A stretch of DNA of 20,792 bases from COE1 sp036310845 (GCA_036310845.1 JAXJRB010000101.1:1-20792); one strand, 5' to 3'; shown: positions 1-6,517, counted from the first letter of the stretch. Notes: generated by a model not told the origin, from the letters alone. Made by a program: numbers and translations.

Positions 1-17
1 GCTCCATGTTCTATGTT

Positions 18-47
18 TTACAGTTTAAATCTGTATAGCACACCCCA
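18..47 (-). repeat. Left direct repeat of the mobile element (putative att site)
   Basis: This 30-nt block matches 4531-4560 at 24 of 30 positions in the same orientation, including runs TTAAATCT and ACACCCCA. The right copy is the 3' end of the response-regulator gene. Read on the minus strand, the left copy still encodes WGVLYRFKL-stop, against WGVGYRFKV-stop in the intact gene. The simplest reading is the displaced gene end left at the far side of an element that integrated into the 3' end of the gene. The six mismatches mean the repeat is old, or was imperfect from the start. The repeat is seen; its role as an attachment site is inferred. Confidence 0.55.
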
Positions 48-128
48 CCGCTATTTTCTTCTCTGTATAGCCTTTTTGCCTTGTTTGTGGGGTGTTTAAA
101 GGCTTTTTACAAGTTTTTGGCTATACAG
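31..128. repeat. Nested inverted repeats built on CTGTATAGC
   Basis: CTGTATAGC (31-39) pairs with GCTATACAG (120-128), and the adjoining ACACCCCAC (40-48) pairs with GTGGGGTGT (87-95). A further CTGTATAGCC lies between them at 63-72, and another copy sits at 2566-2575 ahead of the mobilization genes. Repeated short motifs in both orientations next to an element end resemble integrase arm-type sites, or protein-binding sites of an origin or transfer region. The sequence alone does not decide which. Confidence 0.5.
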
Positions 129-173
129 AAAATTGTTTTTAACACTTTTTCTTAACTACTTTATTTTTTCTGT

Positions 174-226
174 GGTAATATTTTTGGTAATATTCGCTCC
201 GCCTTTTCAAAAGTGGTAATATTACC
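174..226. repeat. GGTAATATT repeats with a GGTAATATTACC palindrome
   Basis: GGTAATATT occurs at 174-182, 186-194 and 215-223, and the last copy extends into the perfect 12-bp palindrome GGTAATATTACC (215-226). The stretch from 1 to 377 has no gene. Besides the nested repeats at 31-128 and the terminator at 321-352, this cluster is the only ordered sequence seen. It could be an operator or an iteron group. No protein partner can be named. Confidence 0.45.
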
Positions 227-320
227 ATTTCACTGATATAAAAATTATAACTCATAACACCCCAAAAGCAACTCATATTTCATATGAATTTTATGGAAAT
301 ATTTCGAGGTTTTTGGCAGA

Positions 321-352
321 GAAAAAGATACTACACGTTAAGCATAGTATCT
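321..352 (-). terminator. Intrinsic terminator of the alpha/beta-hydrolase gene
   Basis: The stem AGATACTA (326-333) / TAGTATCT (345-352) is a perfect 8-bp hairpin with an 11-nt loop. Read on the minus strand it is followed by a T run (321-326). It lies about 25 nt beyond the stop codon of the hydrolase gene. Confidence 0.75.
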
Positions 353-377
353 CTCTATTTTTCACATACCTTGTAAT

Positions 378-1325
378 TTATAATTGATTTGATATGAAAT
401 TAATTATTTCTTCACTCATTTTTTCATATTGGTAGTCGTGCACATAATGAGGACAATCCATCTCTATAACAATTCCATTTTCAACTGATTCAGCATATTC
501 TATCTGATAACTATGCCAAGTTTCTTTATTCCAACCCGTTCCCATACCATTCGATACAAATAGAAGCATTGGAACTTGCGGTATTCCGCCCTCTTCCACT
601 ATTTTAGCATTTTCTTTAACACTACCAACTTCATTCATCATAGTAGTTGTAGCTGTTCGACTATAAAAAATCGCTCTATAAATATCTTTCTCCTCATCAG
701 AAAGCGTTCCATATTTTATTGCATCACTTTCCGCAACTCCAGGTAAAATCCTTGTTATTCCAACATTTGCGGCAAATTGAGATAATTTAAGCATAGGTAT
801 ATTGATATTGTAATCTTCATATGCTTTGGGAACAGCCATATCTAAGCCTACTATTGCTGACACTTCCTCAGGATATTGTTGTGCCCAATACAATGCTTCT
901 ATTCCCGACATAGAATGTGGACATAAAATATATGGTGCTTCAATACCAGCCGATTTTAGTGCTGTTCTAGTATCTTCCAAAATGGACGAAATATCTCTTT
1001 CTTTGTTTACAACATCACTAAATCCATATCCAAATTTTTCTACTACAACCACCTTATATTCATCACTCAATAACGAATATAAAGATTTAAAATCCAATAT
1101 TGGAGAACAAGTACCACCACCAGACATAAATACAATCGTCTTACTACCCGTTCCTTCTGTATAAATGCTCATATTATGACCGTCAACTTCGATAATCTGT
1201 CCAAGTGGTATTAGCAATTTGGACTCCTTATTTAATTGTATTCTGTGATTTATATATACCGCTAAAAGAAAAATAATTATAATTCCAAGAATAATCAAAA
1301 TAGCCTTTCTCCCTTTTTTCTTCAT
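378..1325 (-). CDS. Membrane-anchored alpha/beta hydrolase (element cargo)
   Basis: A 315-residue protein with a basic start and one hydrophobic segment at about residues 8-26, so it is probably tethered with its catalytic domain outside the cytoplasm. The rest is an alpha/beta-hydrolase fold: an oxyanion-loop-like MSGGGT (67-72), a nucleophile elbow PHSMSG (Ser138), and a late CPHYVHD whose His293 fits the catalytic histidine. The elbow departs from GxSxG, with Pro and Ser in place of the glycines; my recollection is that this PHSMSG form recurs in Firmicutes hydrolases. The start ATG has GGAG nine nt upstream. It has its own promoter and terminator, and lies downstream of the relaxase on the same strand, as cargo would. 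The substrate cannot be told from the sequence. Confidence 0.85.
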   Translation of the reverse strand: MKKKGRKAILIILGIIIIFLLAVYINHRIQLNKESKLLIPLGQIIEVDGHNMSIYTEGTGSKTIVFMSGGGTCSPILDFKSLYSLLSDEYKVVVVEKFGYGFSDVVNKERDISSILEDTRTALKSAGIEAPYILCPHSMSGIEALYWAQQYPEEVSAIVGLDMAVPKAYEDYNINIPMLKLSQFAANVGITRILPGVAESDAIKYGTLSDEEKDIYRAIFYSRTATTTMMNEVGSVKENAKIVEEGGIPQVPMLLFVSNGMGTGWNKETWHSYQIEYAESVENGIVIEMDCPHYVHDYQYEKMSEEIINFISNQL

Positions 1326-1361
1326 ATTGTTCTGCTCCTACAAATCGTATTTTCCACATCA

Positions 1362-1389
1362 ATTATATCAAATATCGTCATTTTTGCAA
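1362..1389 (-). promoter_or_regulatory. Sigma-A promoter of the alpha/beta-hydrolase gene
   Basis: On the minus strand the -35 box TTGCAA (1384-1389) and a perfect -10 box TATAAT (1362-1367) are separated by 16 nt. The -35 box begins just past the relaxase stop codon, so the hydrolase can be expressed independently of the mobilization genes. Confidence 0.7.
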
Positions 1390-1395
1390 TCTGAT

Positions 1396-2166
1396 TCATC
1401 TGCCTCTCTCTTGCTGATACATCACTTCATAAGCCTTTTCTTTGTTCTTTCGTTCTAATTCGGCTTTGTCATCAATGAGTTTATTATATCGGTCTGCCAA
1501 TTCGTTGTATTCTTTTACCATATCCTCCAATTTTTTGTAAAGTTCTTCTTTTTCCTGCTCCATTTTCTTTTTATATTCCTTTGCAGACAATCCGCCCTGC
1601 TTCTTTTCTTCGGTTTCTTCATATTCATCAATGTTAAAACCGTGTTTTTTAAGTATGATAGGCATAATTCTATGCATTGACGTTATAAAATCTCTCGTTA
1701 TAAGTGTTTTTGCTGATAGTCGGTTGTTTTCGGTAATCATTAATATATCTAAGTGCAAGTGTGGAAGTCCTCCCTTTCCGTCAGCACCACCTCCCTCGTC
1801 TAAATGACATACTGCACTCACTACATTATTGTTAAATCTTGCGTTCATATATTTTATGATTAAATCATTGTATTCGTCCAAGCGTTCAAGTGGTAATTCT
1901 TCGGGGTATGAAAATACCGCCTCACAAATCCAATTACTTGCTTTGGTAATTCTGCCACCGCTTGCCACAACTCGCTTTTCTATTTGATCCTTACAATCTT
2001 TATAAAGAGATTGCTTCGGTGCAATATAAATGCGGTTTTGTCCACTTCGTTCCGTATCTATGTCGGGATTGCTGATATAATTCTTATTTAATCTGCGATT
2101 ATGCTTATCAATCCCTCCAAGTTGTCCTGCTTTATAGCATTGACAATGAAAACTGAACTTTGCCAT
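1396..2166 (-). CDS. MobV-type (Mob/Pre family) relaxase, short form
   Basis: A 256-residue protein that should nick at an origin of transfer and lead the strand during mobilization by a helper conjugation system. The N-terminus has the family's motif I pattern (HN at 22-23, then SNPDIDTERSGQN at 32-44). The metal-binding motif is HLDE (121-124) followed by PHLHLD (135-140), the HxDE...PHxH triad of MobV enzymes. A ten-residue Gly-rich insertion separates the two halves, which are normally nearly adjacent. Residues from about 195 to the end form a charged coiled coil. Many relatives are longer, so the C-terminus may be shortened. The ATG at 2166 was chosen because GGAGGGGG lies directly upstream; an upstream TTG at 2184 would place the RBS inside the gene. 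Confidence 0.85.
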   Translation of the reverse strand: MAKFSFHCQCYKAGQLGGIDKHNRRLNKNYISNPDIDTERSGQNRIYIAPKQSLYKDCKDQIEKRVVASGGRITKASNWICEAVFSYPEELPLERLDEYNDLIIKYMNARFNNNVVSAVCHLDEGGGADGKGGLPHLHLDILMITENNRLSAKTLITRDFITSMHRIMPIILKKHGFNIDEYEETEEKKQGGLSAKEYKKKMEQEKEELYKKLEDMVKEYNELADRYNKLIDDKAELERKNKEKAYEVMYQQERGR

Positions 2167-2187
2167 AATTCCCCCTCCTCTCAAATA

Positions 2188-2264
2188 CTTGGAGCAAGAA
2201 CGCCTATGCTTCTAAATCTTGCCCCAAGGTATAAGCCCCTTTACTTTGCAAGCAAAGTTGGGGC
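2188..2264. other. Candidate origin of transfer: overlapping alternative hairpins
   Basis: Just upstream of the relaxase start, CTTGGAGCAAGA (2188-2199) pairs with TCTTGCCCCAAG (2217-2228) with one mismatch. The same GCCCCAA (2221-2227) can instead pair with TTGGGGC (2258-2264), around a small perfect stem ACTTTGC/GCAAAGT (2243-2249/2252-2258). MobV origins of transfer are typically hairpins close to the mob gene, which supports the call. A translational or transcriptional control element for the relaxase is the main alternative. No nick site could be identified with confidence. Confidence 0.4.
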
Positions 2265-2268
2265 TCGG

Positions 2269-2439
2269 TTATCGTTCCTCTTCAGTCTGCCTTTGATATT
2301 TCTCAACCTTTACAAAATCATCTTCTGTATCTGTTGCAGGTTGTTTATGTTCTTCTGCTTCATTTTGTGCTACTGCTTCAAGCAAAGCATCAAGAGAACC
2401 TTCATAAAACATTTCATCATCTATGTCTATTTTTGCCAC
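2269..2439 (-). CDS. Small acidic protein upstream of the relaxase
   Basis: A 56-residue reading frame starting at GTG, with GGGGAGG eight nt upstream, and ending 102 nt before the relaxase start on the same strand. It begins AKIDIDDEMFYEGSLDALLE and is very acidic (many Asp and Glu, few Lys or Arg), with no transmembrane segment or cysteine. The strong RBS, the operon position and the coding-like composition support a real gene. An ATG nearby is out of frame and hits a stop after four codons. Small proteins next to MobV relaxases could be accessory or regulatory factors, but I do not recognise this one and assign no function. Confidence 0.6.
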   Translation of the reverse strand: MAKIDIDDEMFYEGSLDALLEAVAQNEAEEHKQPATDTEDDFVKVEKYQRQTEEER

Positions 2440-2509
2440 ATCAAACACCTCCCCTCACCCTTAATATGCCTTTTGGCTTGTGGGCAGGGTACAAAATCTA
2501 TACACTGGG

Positions 2510-2645
2510 AAAAATCAATTTTTGATACTTTTCGGGCAAAAATATCTTTAAAAATCAATTTTCTTCTGTATAGCCTTTTTTGTTCAAAAACAGCCTCAAA
2601 ACAACGCTAAAACCGCCAAAATACCACCTTTCAAAAATCAATTTT
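2510..2645. repeat. Three AAAAATCAATTTT repeats upstream of the mobilization genes
   Basis: The 13-mer AAAAATCAATTTT occurs at 2510-2522, 2550-2562 and 2633-2645, all in one orientation. The second copy is followed by CTGTATAGCC (2566-2575), the motif repeated at the left end of the element. Iteron-like spacing (40 and 83 nt) suggests a DNA-binding protein, but the A+T-rich composition makes the case modest. The whole stretch 2440-3457 lacks a convincing gene; the longer frames there have no good RBS and look spurious. Confidence 0.45.
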
Positions 2646-2740
2646 CGATAAAATCGGCACTTCGAAAATTTTTTCCAATTTAATAAAAGTTTTTGCTCCA
2701 AACCATTCTCCATCGGTCATATTGTTTTTGACAAGTAAAT

Positions 2741-2853
2741 AAATTAAAAAAGCCACCGCTTTGGTGGATGTAGTTGGTGAAGCAATTACAAAGACAAAAG
2801 ACAGTTCTAAACTGTAAAGTTTTTTATATAGAGTTCTGATGTGCTTCACCACC
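2741..2853 (-). promoter_or_regulatory. Terminator with possible antiterminator ahead of the mob genes
   Basis: Read on the minus strand, CCACC-AAAGC-GGTGG (2753-2767) followed by CTTTTTT forms an intrinsic terminator. Upstream lies a long-range stem TGGTGAAGCA (2842-2851 on minus) with TGCTTCACCA (2775-2784), enclosing ACAGTT/AACTGT (2801-2815). A second GGTGG (2849-2853 on minus) could pair with the CCACC arm of the terminator instead, which would open it. The arrangement resembles an attenuator for the downstream small protein and relaxase. The pairings are seen; the switching is inferred. Confidence 0.4.
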
Positions 2854-2944
2854 TCAGGACTTTTTTAATGGGTGTACGATAAGAAAAAACATCACCCAAA
2901 GCAAACAAAATGTTAAATGTCCACGGCGGACAACCTCAAAAATA

Positions 2945-3166
2945 ATGCCGAACCAAGTGAGGGCGACTTGATTATTGAAAGATAATGAACGGCTACGGCA
3001 TTGGATGACGTGTGCATTATATGAAAAGTGTAATGCAGTCTGGTACATATGAAAAACAAGGGCACGTTGCGTATAGTAATTAAAAGATCGACTTTGGTGG
3101 TATCGCCATATTACTGTTATGTATAGAAAATGAAACATCTCCGAAGTGTGCGGGGTTAAACACACT
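2945..3166. other. Structured non-coding segment (three-way junction plus hairpins)
   Basis: ATGCCG (2945-2950) pairs with CGGCAT (2996-3001), enclosing two abutting stems, CAAGT/ACTTG (2954-2970) and ATTAT/ATAAT (2971-2986). This is followed by TGCATTA/TAATGCA (3013-3037) and AGTGTG/CACACT (3145-3166). The density of short stems is more than expected for inert spacer DNA, and reading frames across it are unconvincing. It may be a structured RNA transcribed toward the terminator at 2753-2767, or folded single-stranded DNA used in transfer. It matches no riboswitch or intron I can name. Confidence 0.35.
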
Positions 3167-3193
3167 CACAGGCGAAAATTGTTTTATTACAGA

Positions 3194-3256
3194 CTTGACC
3201 ATTCGCAATCGTAAAAAGTATAGATATTTCTATATTTTTGGTTGCGAGTGGTCAAG
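3194..3256. repeat. 63-nt near-complete palindrome
   Basis: The arms at 3194-3208 and 3242-3256 pair over 15 bp with a single mismatch. Inside, TATAGA (3219-3224) pairs with TCTATA (3229-3234) across a four-nt loop, and the A-rich and T-rich segments between also pair. No T run follows on either strand, so it is not a simple terminator. Within a mobile element, a long stable hairpin near the integrase fits a recombination, replication or transfer site. Confidence 0.5.
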
Positions 3257-3317
3257 ACTTTCTCTCATTATTTGACTAGGCGAAAAGGTCGGTTTTACTG
3301 GTTTAGAAAAGATAATT

Positions 3318-3388
3318 GTTGAAACTGAACTTGTGAAGTTTCAACGCTGAAAGGGGGCAAGGGGGGAAACCGCAAGAGTGTCCCCCCC
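3318..3388. repeat. Hairpin pair including a G-run/C-run stem
   Basis: GTTGAAACT (3318-3326) pairs perfectly with AGTTTCAAC (3337-3345). Next come GGGGG (3353-3357) and GGGGGG (3361-3366), the latter pairing with CCCCCCC (3382-3388). G/C homopolymer stems of this kind stand out sharply from the A+T-rich surroundings. Their function is unknown; part of an origin of transfer or an element-end structure is possible. Confidence 0.4.
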
Positions 3389-3426
3389 ACTTCTTTCTTT
3401 TGCTTCTTTTCTTTCTTAAATGACAA

Positions 3427-3452
3427 AAGCAGGAGTTTTTATGCTCCTGCTT
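3427..3452 (-). terminator. Intrinsic terminator downstream of the integrase fragment
   Basis: AAGCAGGAG (3427-3435) pairs perfectly with CTCCTGCTT (3444-3452) around an eight-nt loop. Read on the minus strand a short T run follows. It lies directly after the integrase stop codon. Confidence 0.75.
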
Positions 3453-3457
3453 GTTTG

Positions 3458-4519
3458 CTATTTGTATTCAATAAGTATGTCTTCGGGTGGATTTCCTTTT
3501 AATCGTTCCGCTTTGGCTTTTTCCAATCGTTGCTGCTTCTGTGCCTGCTTTGTGGCTTTTTCCAGTTCGGTCAGCATTTCCTCTTCAATCTGTCGAACCT
3601 CACAAGCAAACCGCCAACATTCTGCAATATCGGTAAAAATTGCCTCGTTCCAAAATCTTGTAATATTCCACCTATCGCCTTTATCTTCATTATAAACGGT
3701 ATTAGATACATTTTGCATTGCTCTCGGCAGGGTATGACCTGCACTTTCATACACTTGGAAGAAAGAAGCAGGAGCAATAATGCTCTTATCGTCCTTTTCT
3801 ATTCCGTGTAATAGCAAAGTGATATATGTATGTCTTCCGTCGTGTATTCTGCCATAAGGTAATTCTTCCTTTTTGGCTTTCGTTCGGCATTTATTGAGAT
3901 AATGATAAATCTCTTTCCACTTGCGAGATACTTTTCCAGTATGACATACATAATTTTGCAATAGATTGATTTCCCATTGTAATACAAAGGCTTCGGGTAC
4001 TACTGGTCTGCCAAGTATAGCCTCCTGCCATTCCTTATATATCTTTAATGTGGTATAGCCAGCGTTATGCAATTCAATCTCTCGAACCTTTTCACGCTTC
4101 GGCAGTTTCACGGTGTCTTTCGTTACCAACTGAACACGGTTATGGCAAATCGTAACTCTTTTGGTTTCCCAGTTTATATCTTTCCACATCAAGCCACACA
4201 ATTCCCCTCGTCTAAGTCCTTGTGTCATAGACATAACAACAAGATACAGAAAACTCGGGTCTTCCATTGTAGTGGCTTCATAAATCAATTCATTTAATTG
4301 CTTGTAATCAAGTGCAGAGGCTTTATATTCTTTTTTCGGTGCGGAGATTTCAGCACCCTCAACAACATTTTCACTTACACCATATCTTACTTTATCTTTC
4401 AGCATATAAGCCCAAATCTGCTTTAAATGGGTTTTATATTTCTCGATAGATTTCCTAGAAATTCCCTGCTTTTCTTCAAATTCAAAATATGCTTCAATCT
4501 GGGCGGTCTGTAAGGCTTT
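3458..4519 (-). pseudogene. Tyrosine recombinase (phage-type integrase), N-terminally truncated
   Basis: The open frame continues from an in-frame stop at 4520-4522 to 3458. The first Met is at 4405 (315 residues from there), with no ribosome-binding site. Integrase-like sequence continues upstream of that Met (residues such as ISRKSIEKYKTHLKQIWAYM), which is the end of the core-binding domain. The catalytic domain is intact: Arg in MTQGLRRGELCGL, HDGRH, GH in SAGHTLPRAM, and the nucleophile Tyr in NTVYNED, followed by a charged helical tail. Relatives are usually around 400 residues, so roughly the first 100 are missing. The break lies 11 nt from the response-regulator stop. Readthrough from that operon could transcribe it, but it is probably not functional. 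Confidence 0.8.
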
Positions 4520-4530
4520 TTATTCTTTCC

Positions 4531-4560
4531 TTACACCTTAAATCTATATCCTACACCCCA
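4531..4560 (-). repeat. Right direct repeat of the mobile element (putative att site)
   Basis: The last 30 nt of the response-regulator gene, matched by 18-47 in the same orientation at 24 of 30 positions. TGTAAGG (4509-4515) and CCTTACA (4529-4535) form a 7-bp inverted repeat across the gene/element boundary, which could be core-type integrase sites. Integration into the 3' end of a gene that keeps its reading frame is a common strategy of tyrosine recombinases. Use of this gene as a target is my inference. Confidence 0.5.
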
Positions 4561-5220
4561 AATCGTCTCGATGTACTGTGGCTTTGAAGTATCTGTTTCA
4601 ATCTTTTCACGAATCTTCTTAATATGCACTGTTACGGTAGCGATGTCACCAATGGAATCCATGTCCCAAATCTCACGAAAGAGTTCTTCCTTCGTAAATA
4701 CATGATTCGGATTCTCTGCAAGGAACGTAAGCAGGTCAAACTCCTTAGTAGTAAAGGTCTTTTCTACTCCATCAAGAAAGACTCTTCTTGCTGTTTTATC
4801 AATACGAATACCACGGATTTCAACCATGTCATTTTCCTTCGTATGTGTTCCTACAAGTCTTGCATAACGAGCCATATGTGCCTTTACACGGGCAACAAGC
4901 TCACTTGGACTAAAAGGCTTTGTCAGATAATCATCTGCTCCAAGTCCCAAGCCTCTAATCTTATCAATATCATCCTTCTTTGCAGATACCATGAGAATTG
5001 GTACATCCTTCTCCTCGCGGATACGCTTACAAATCTCAAAGCCATCAATTCCAGGAAGCATCAAATCTAAAATAATTAAATCAAATTCTTCGGATAAAGC
5101 GGTTGCAAGTCCTGTATCACCGCTATTTTCTATTTCTACTTCAAAATCATTGAGTTCTAAATAATCCTTCTCTAAGTCAGCAATTGCCTCTTCATCTTCG
5201 ATAATTAAAATTCTACTCAT
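4531..5220 (-). CDS. OmpR/PhoB-family response regulator
   Basis: A 229-residue two-domain regulator. The receiver domain (about 1-115) has the acidic pocket (IIEDEE), the phospho-acceptor Asp52 in LDLMLPG, Ser79 and Lys101 in TKPFSP. The winged-helix DNA-binding domain (about 130-229) has the expected TTKEFDLL, the TVTVHIKKIREKI recognition region and the terminal WGVGYRFKV. It is complete and of normal length. It follows its partner kinase by 33 nt on the same strand, so the order is kinase then regulator. Its 3' end coincides with the right boundary of the mobile element. The target genes and stimulus cannot be inferred. Confidence 0.93.
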   Translation of the reverse strand: MSRILIIEDEEAIADLEKDYLELNDFEVEIENSGDTGLATALSEEFDLIILDLMLPGIDGFEICKRIREEKDVPILMVSAKKDDIDKIRGLGLGADDYLTKPFSPSELVARVKAHMARYARLVGTHTKENDMVEIRGIRIDKTARRVFLDGVEKTFTTKEFDLLTFLAENPNHVFTKEELFREIWDMDSIGDIATVTVHIKKIREKIETDTSKPQYIETIWGVGYRFKV

Positions 5221-5253
5221 AGCCTTGTTCCTTTCTTACTCTTTCTATACGCA

Positions 5254-6396
5254 TCACATATCTACGGTAACTTCATCTTTTTTCTCTGTATACTTTCTAA
5301 TTACAAAGTGCATACAGGTTCCTTCACCTTCTTTGCTTGTCGCCCAAACATAACCGCCATGGTCTTCGATAATCTTTTTCACAATACTAAGTCCGATACC
5401 ACTTCCACCCTGCATGGAATTTCTGGAAGAATCTGTTCGATAAAATCTCTCAAATACATTTCCAATATCTTTTGCCGGAATACCTTTTCCATCATCTTCT
5501 ATCTCAATACGAATGGATTCTCCCTCATCTAAAATACGAATGTCAATCTCACCTTTATCATGCCCCATATATTTCACACTATTGCTAATAATGTTATTAA
5601 TTACTTTTTTAAGCTGCTCAGGGTCAGCAACAATGGCCGTATCAGAAGGTGCTAAATTGGTATAATTAAGTGTAATATTTTTTGATTCTAGATCTAATCC
5701 AACCTCTTCTACACAGTCCTCGAAGTAATCCGCAATATTAATCACATGGAAATGATATGGTATCTTATTAGAATCAATGCCTGAATACGTTGTCAGCTCA
5801 TTAATCAGTCTGTCCATATCGTTTGCTTTATTATAAATAGTCTTAATGTACTTATCCATTTTCTCCGGCGTATCTGCAACACCGTCCATAATACCCTCTA
5901 CATAGCCTTTAATCGATGTAATCGGTGTCTTCAAATCATGAGAAATGTTGCTGACAAGCTCCTTACTTTTTTTCTCGTTCTGTGCTTTTTCTTCTGCGTT
6001 TTCCTTCAAATGCAAACGCATCTGTTCATAATTATTATAAAGAATGCCTATCTCATCATTTTTCATAGGATCAAGACGATAATCAAAATCGCCCTCTGCA
6101 ATCTTCCTCATGGCAATACTCAATTGCTTAATTGGCTTATAGATTTCTTTGTTTACCCAAACTGTTATTAATGTACTCGTCAGAATCAAAATGATAATGG
6201 TAGCCCATCCCAGACTCGTCATAAAACGCCTGCTAATCAATGCGCCAATCATTACATCTTCCTTTGACAATTCATTAATCAGATTAACTTCTTCGTGCAT
6301 ACTGATTCCAAAAATAGCAACCGTAAGAAACAGTAATGGTACAAAGATAATGGTAAAAAACAAAATCATCATTTTCGTTTTTAGATTCAAGTTCAT
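5254..6396 (-). CDS. Sensor histidine kinase
   Basis: A 380-residue membrane kinase. Two membrane segments (about 9-30 and 63-80) enclose a short external loop of some 30 residues, too small for a classical ligand-binding domain. A HAMP linker follows (about 81-133), then the dimerization/H-box SNISHDLKTPITSIKGY with His153. The catalytic ATPase domain has the N box (NNIISNSVKY), G1 (DDGKGIP) and G2 (GGSGIGLSIVKKI). The start ATG has AGAGGGA upstream. It presumably phosphorylates the adjacent OmpR-type regulator. The short sensor loop suggests it detects a membrane-associated signal or acts with a partner protein. It is transcribed divergently from perR, sharing a 196-nt spacer. Confidence 0.93.
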   Translation of the reverse strand: MNLNLKTKMMILFFTIIFVPLLFLTVAIFGISMHEEVNLINELSKEDVMIGALISRRFMTSLGWATIIILILTSTLITVWVNKEIYKPIKQLSIAMRKIAEGDFDYRLDPMKNDEIGILYNNYEQMRLHLKENAEEKAQNEKKSKELVSNISHDLKTPITSIKGYVEGIMDGVADTPEKMDKYIKTIYNKANDMDRLINELTTYSGIDSNKIPYHFHVINIADYFEDCVEEVGLDLESKNITLNYTNLAPSDTAIVADPEQLKKVINNIISNSVKYMGHDKGEIDIRILDEGESIRIEIEDDGKGIPAKDIGNVFERFYRTDSSRNSMQGGSGIGLSIVKKIIEDHGGYVWATSKEGEGTCMHFVIRKYTEKKDEVTVDM

Positions 6397-6517
6397 ACAA
6401 TCATATCCCTCTTTTTTTGATATAAATACTATAGCACAGAAACTGGTAAAATATAGTGGTTTTGCTGTTTCTTAATCTTTTTTTTATGAATTTTGAAATT
6501 ATTTTTTGATTTTACTA

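Noticed and set aside
2101..2610. A 169-codon plus-strand frame
   Set aside because: It is antisense to the relaxase start and the small acidic gene, both of which have strong RBSs.
2631..2852. A 73-codon minus-strand frame
   Set aside because: It begins in a stem, passes through the terminator at 2753-2767 and has no recognisable protein character.
3013..3037. Group II intron domain V-like hairpin with a GAAA-rich loop
   Set aside because: The conserved lower stem, bulge position and catalytic triad of domain V do not fit, and no intron-encoded reverse transcriptase is present.
2854..3165. A 103-codon minus-strand frame
   Set aside because: No ribosome-binding site and atypical composition (many Cys, His, Arg, Phe); it runs through the cluster of short inverted repeats, which better explain the DNA.
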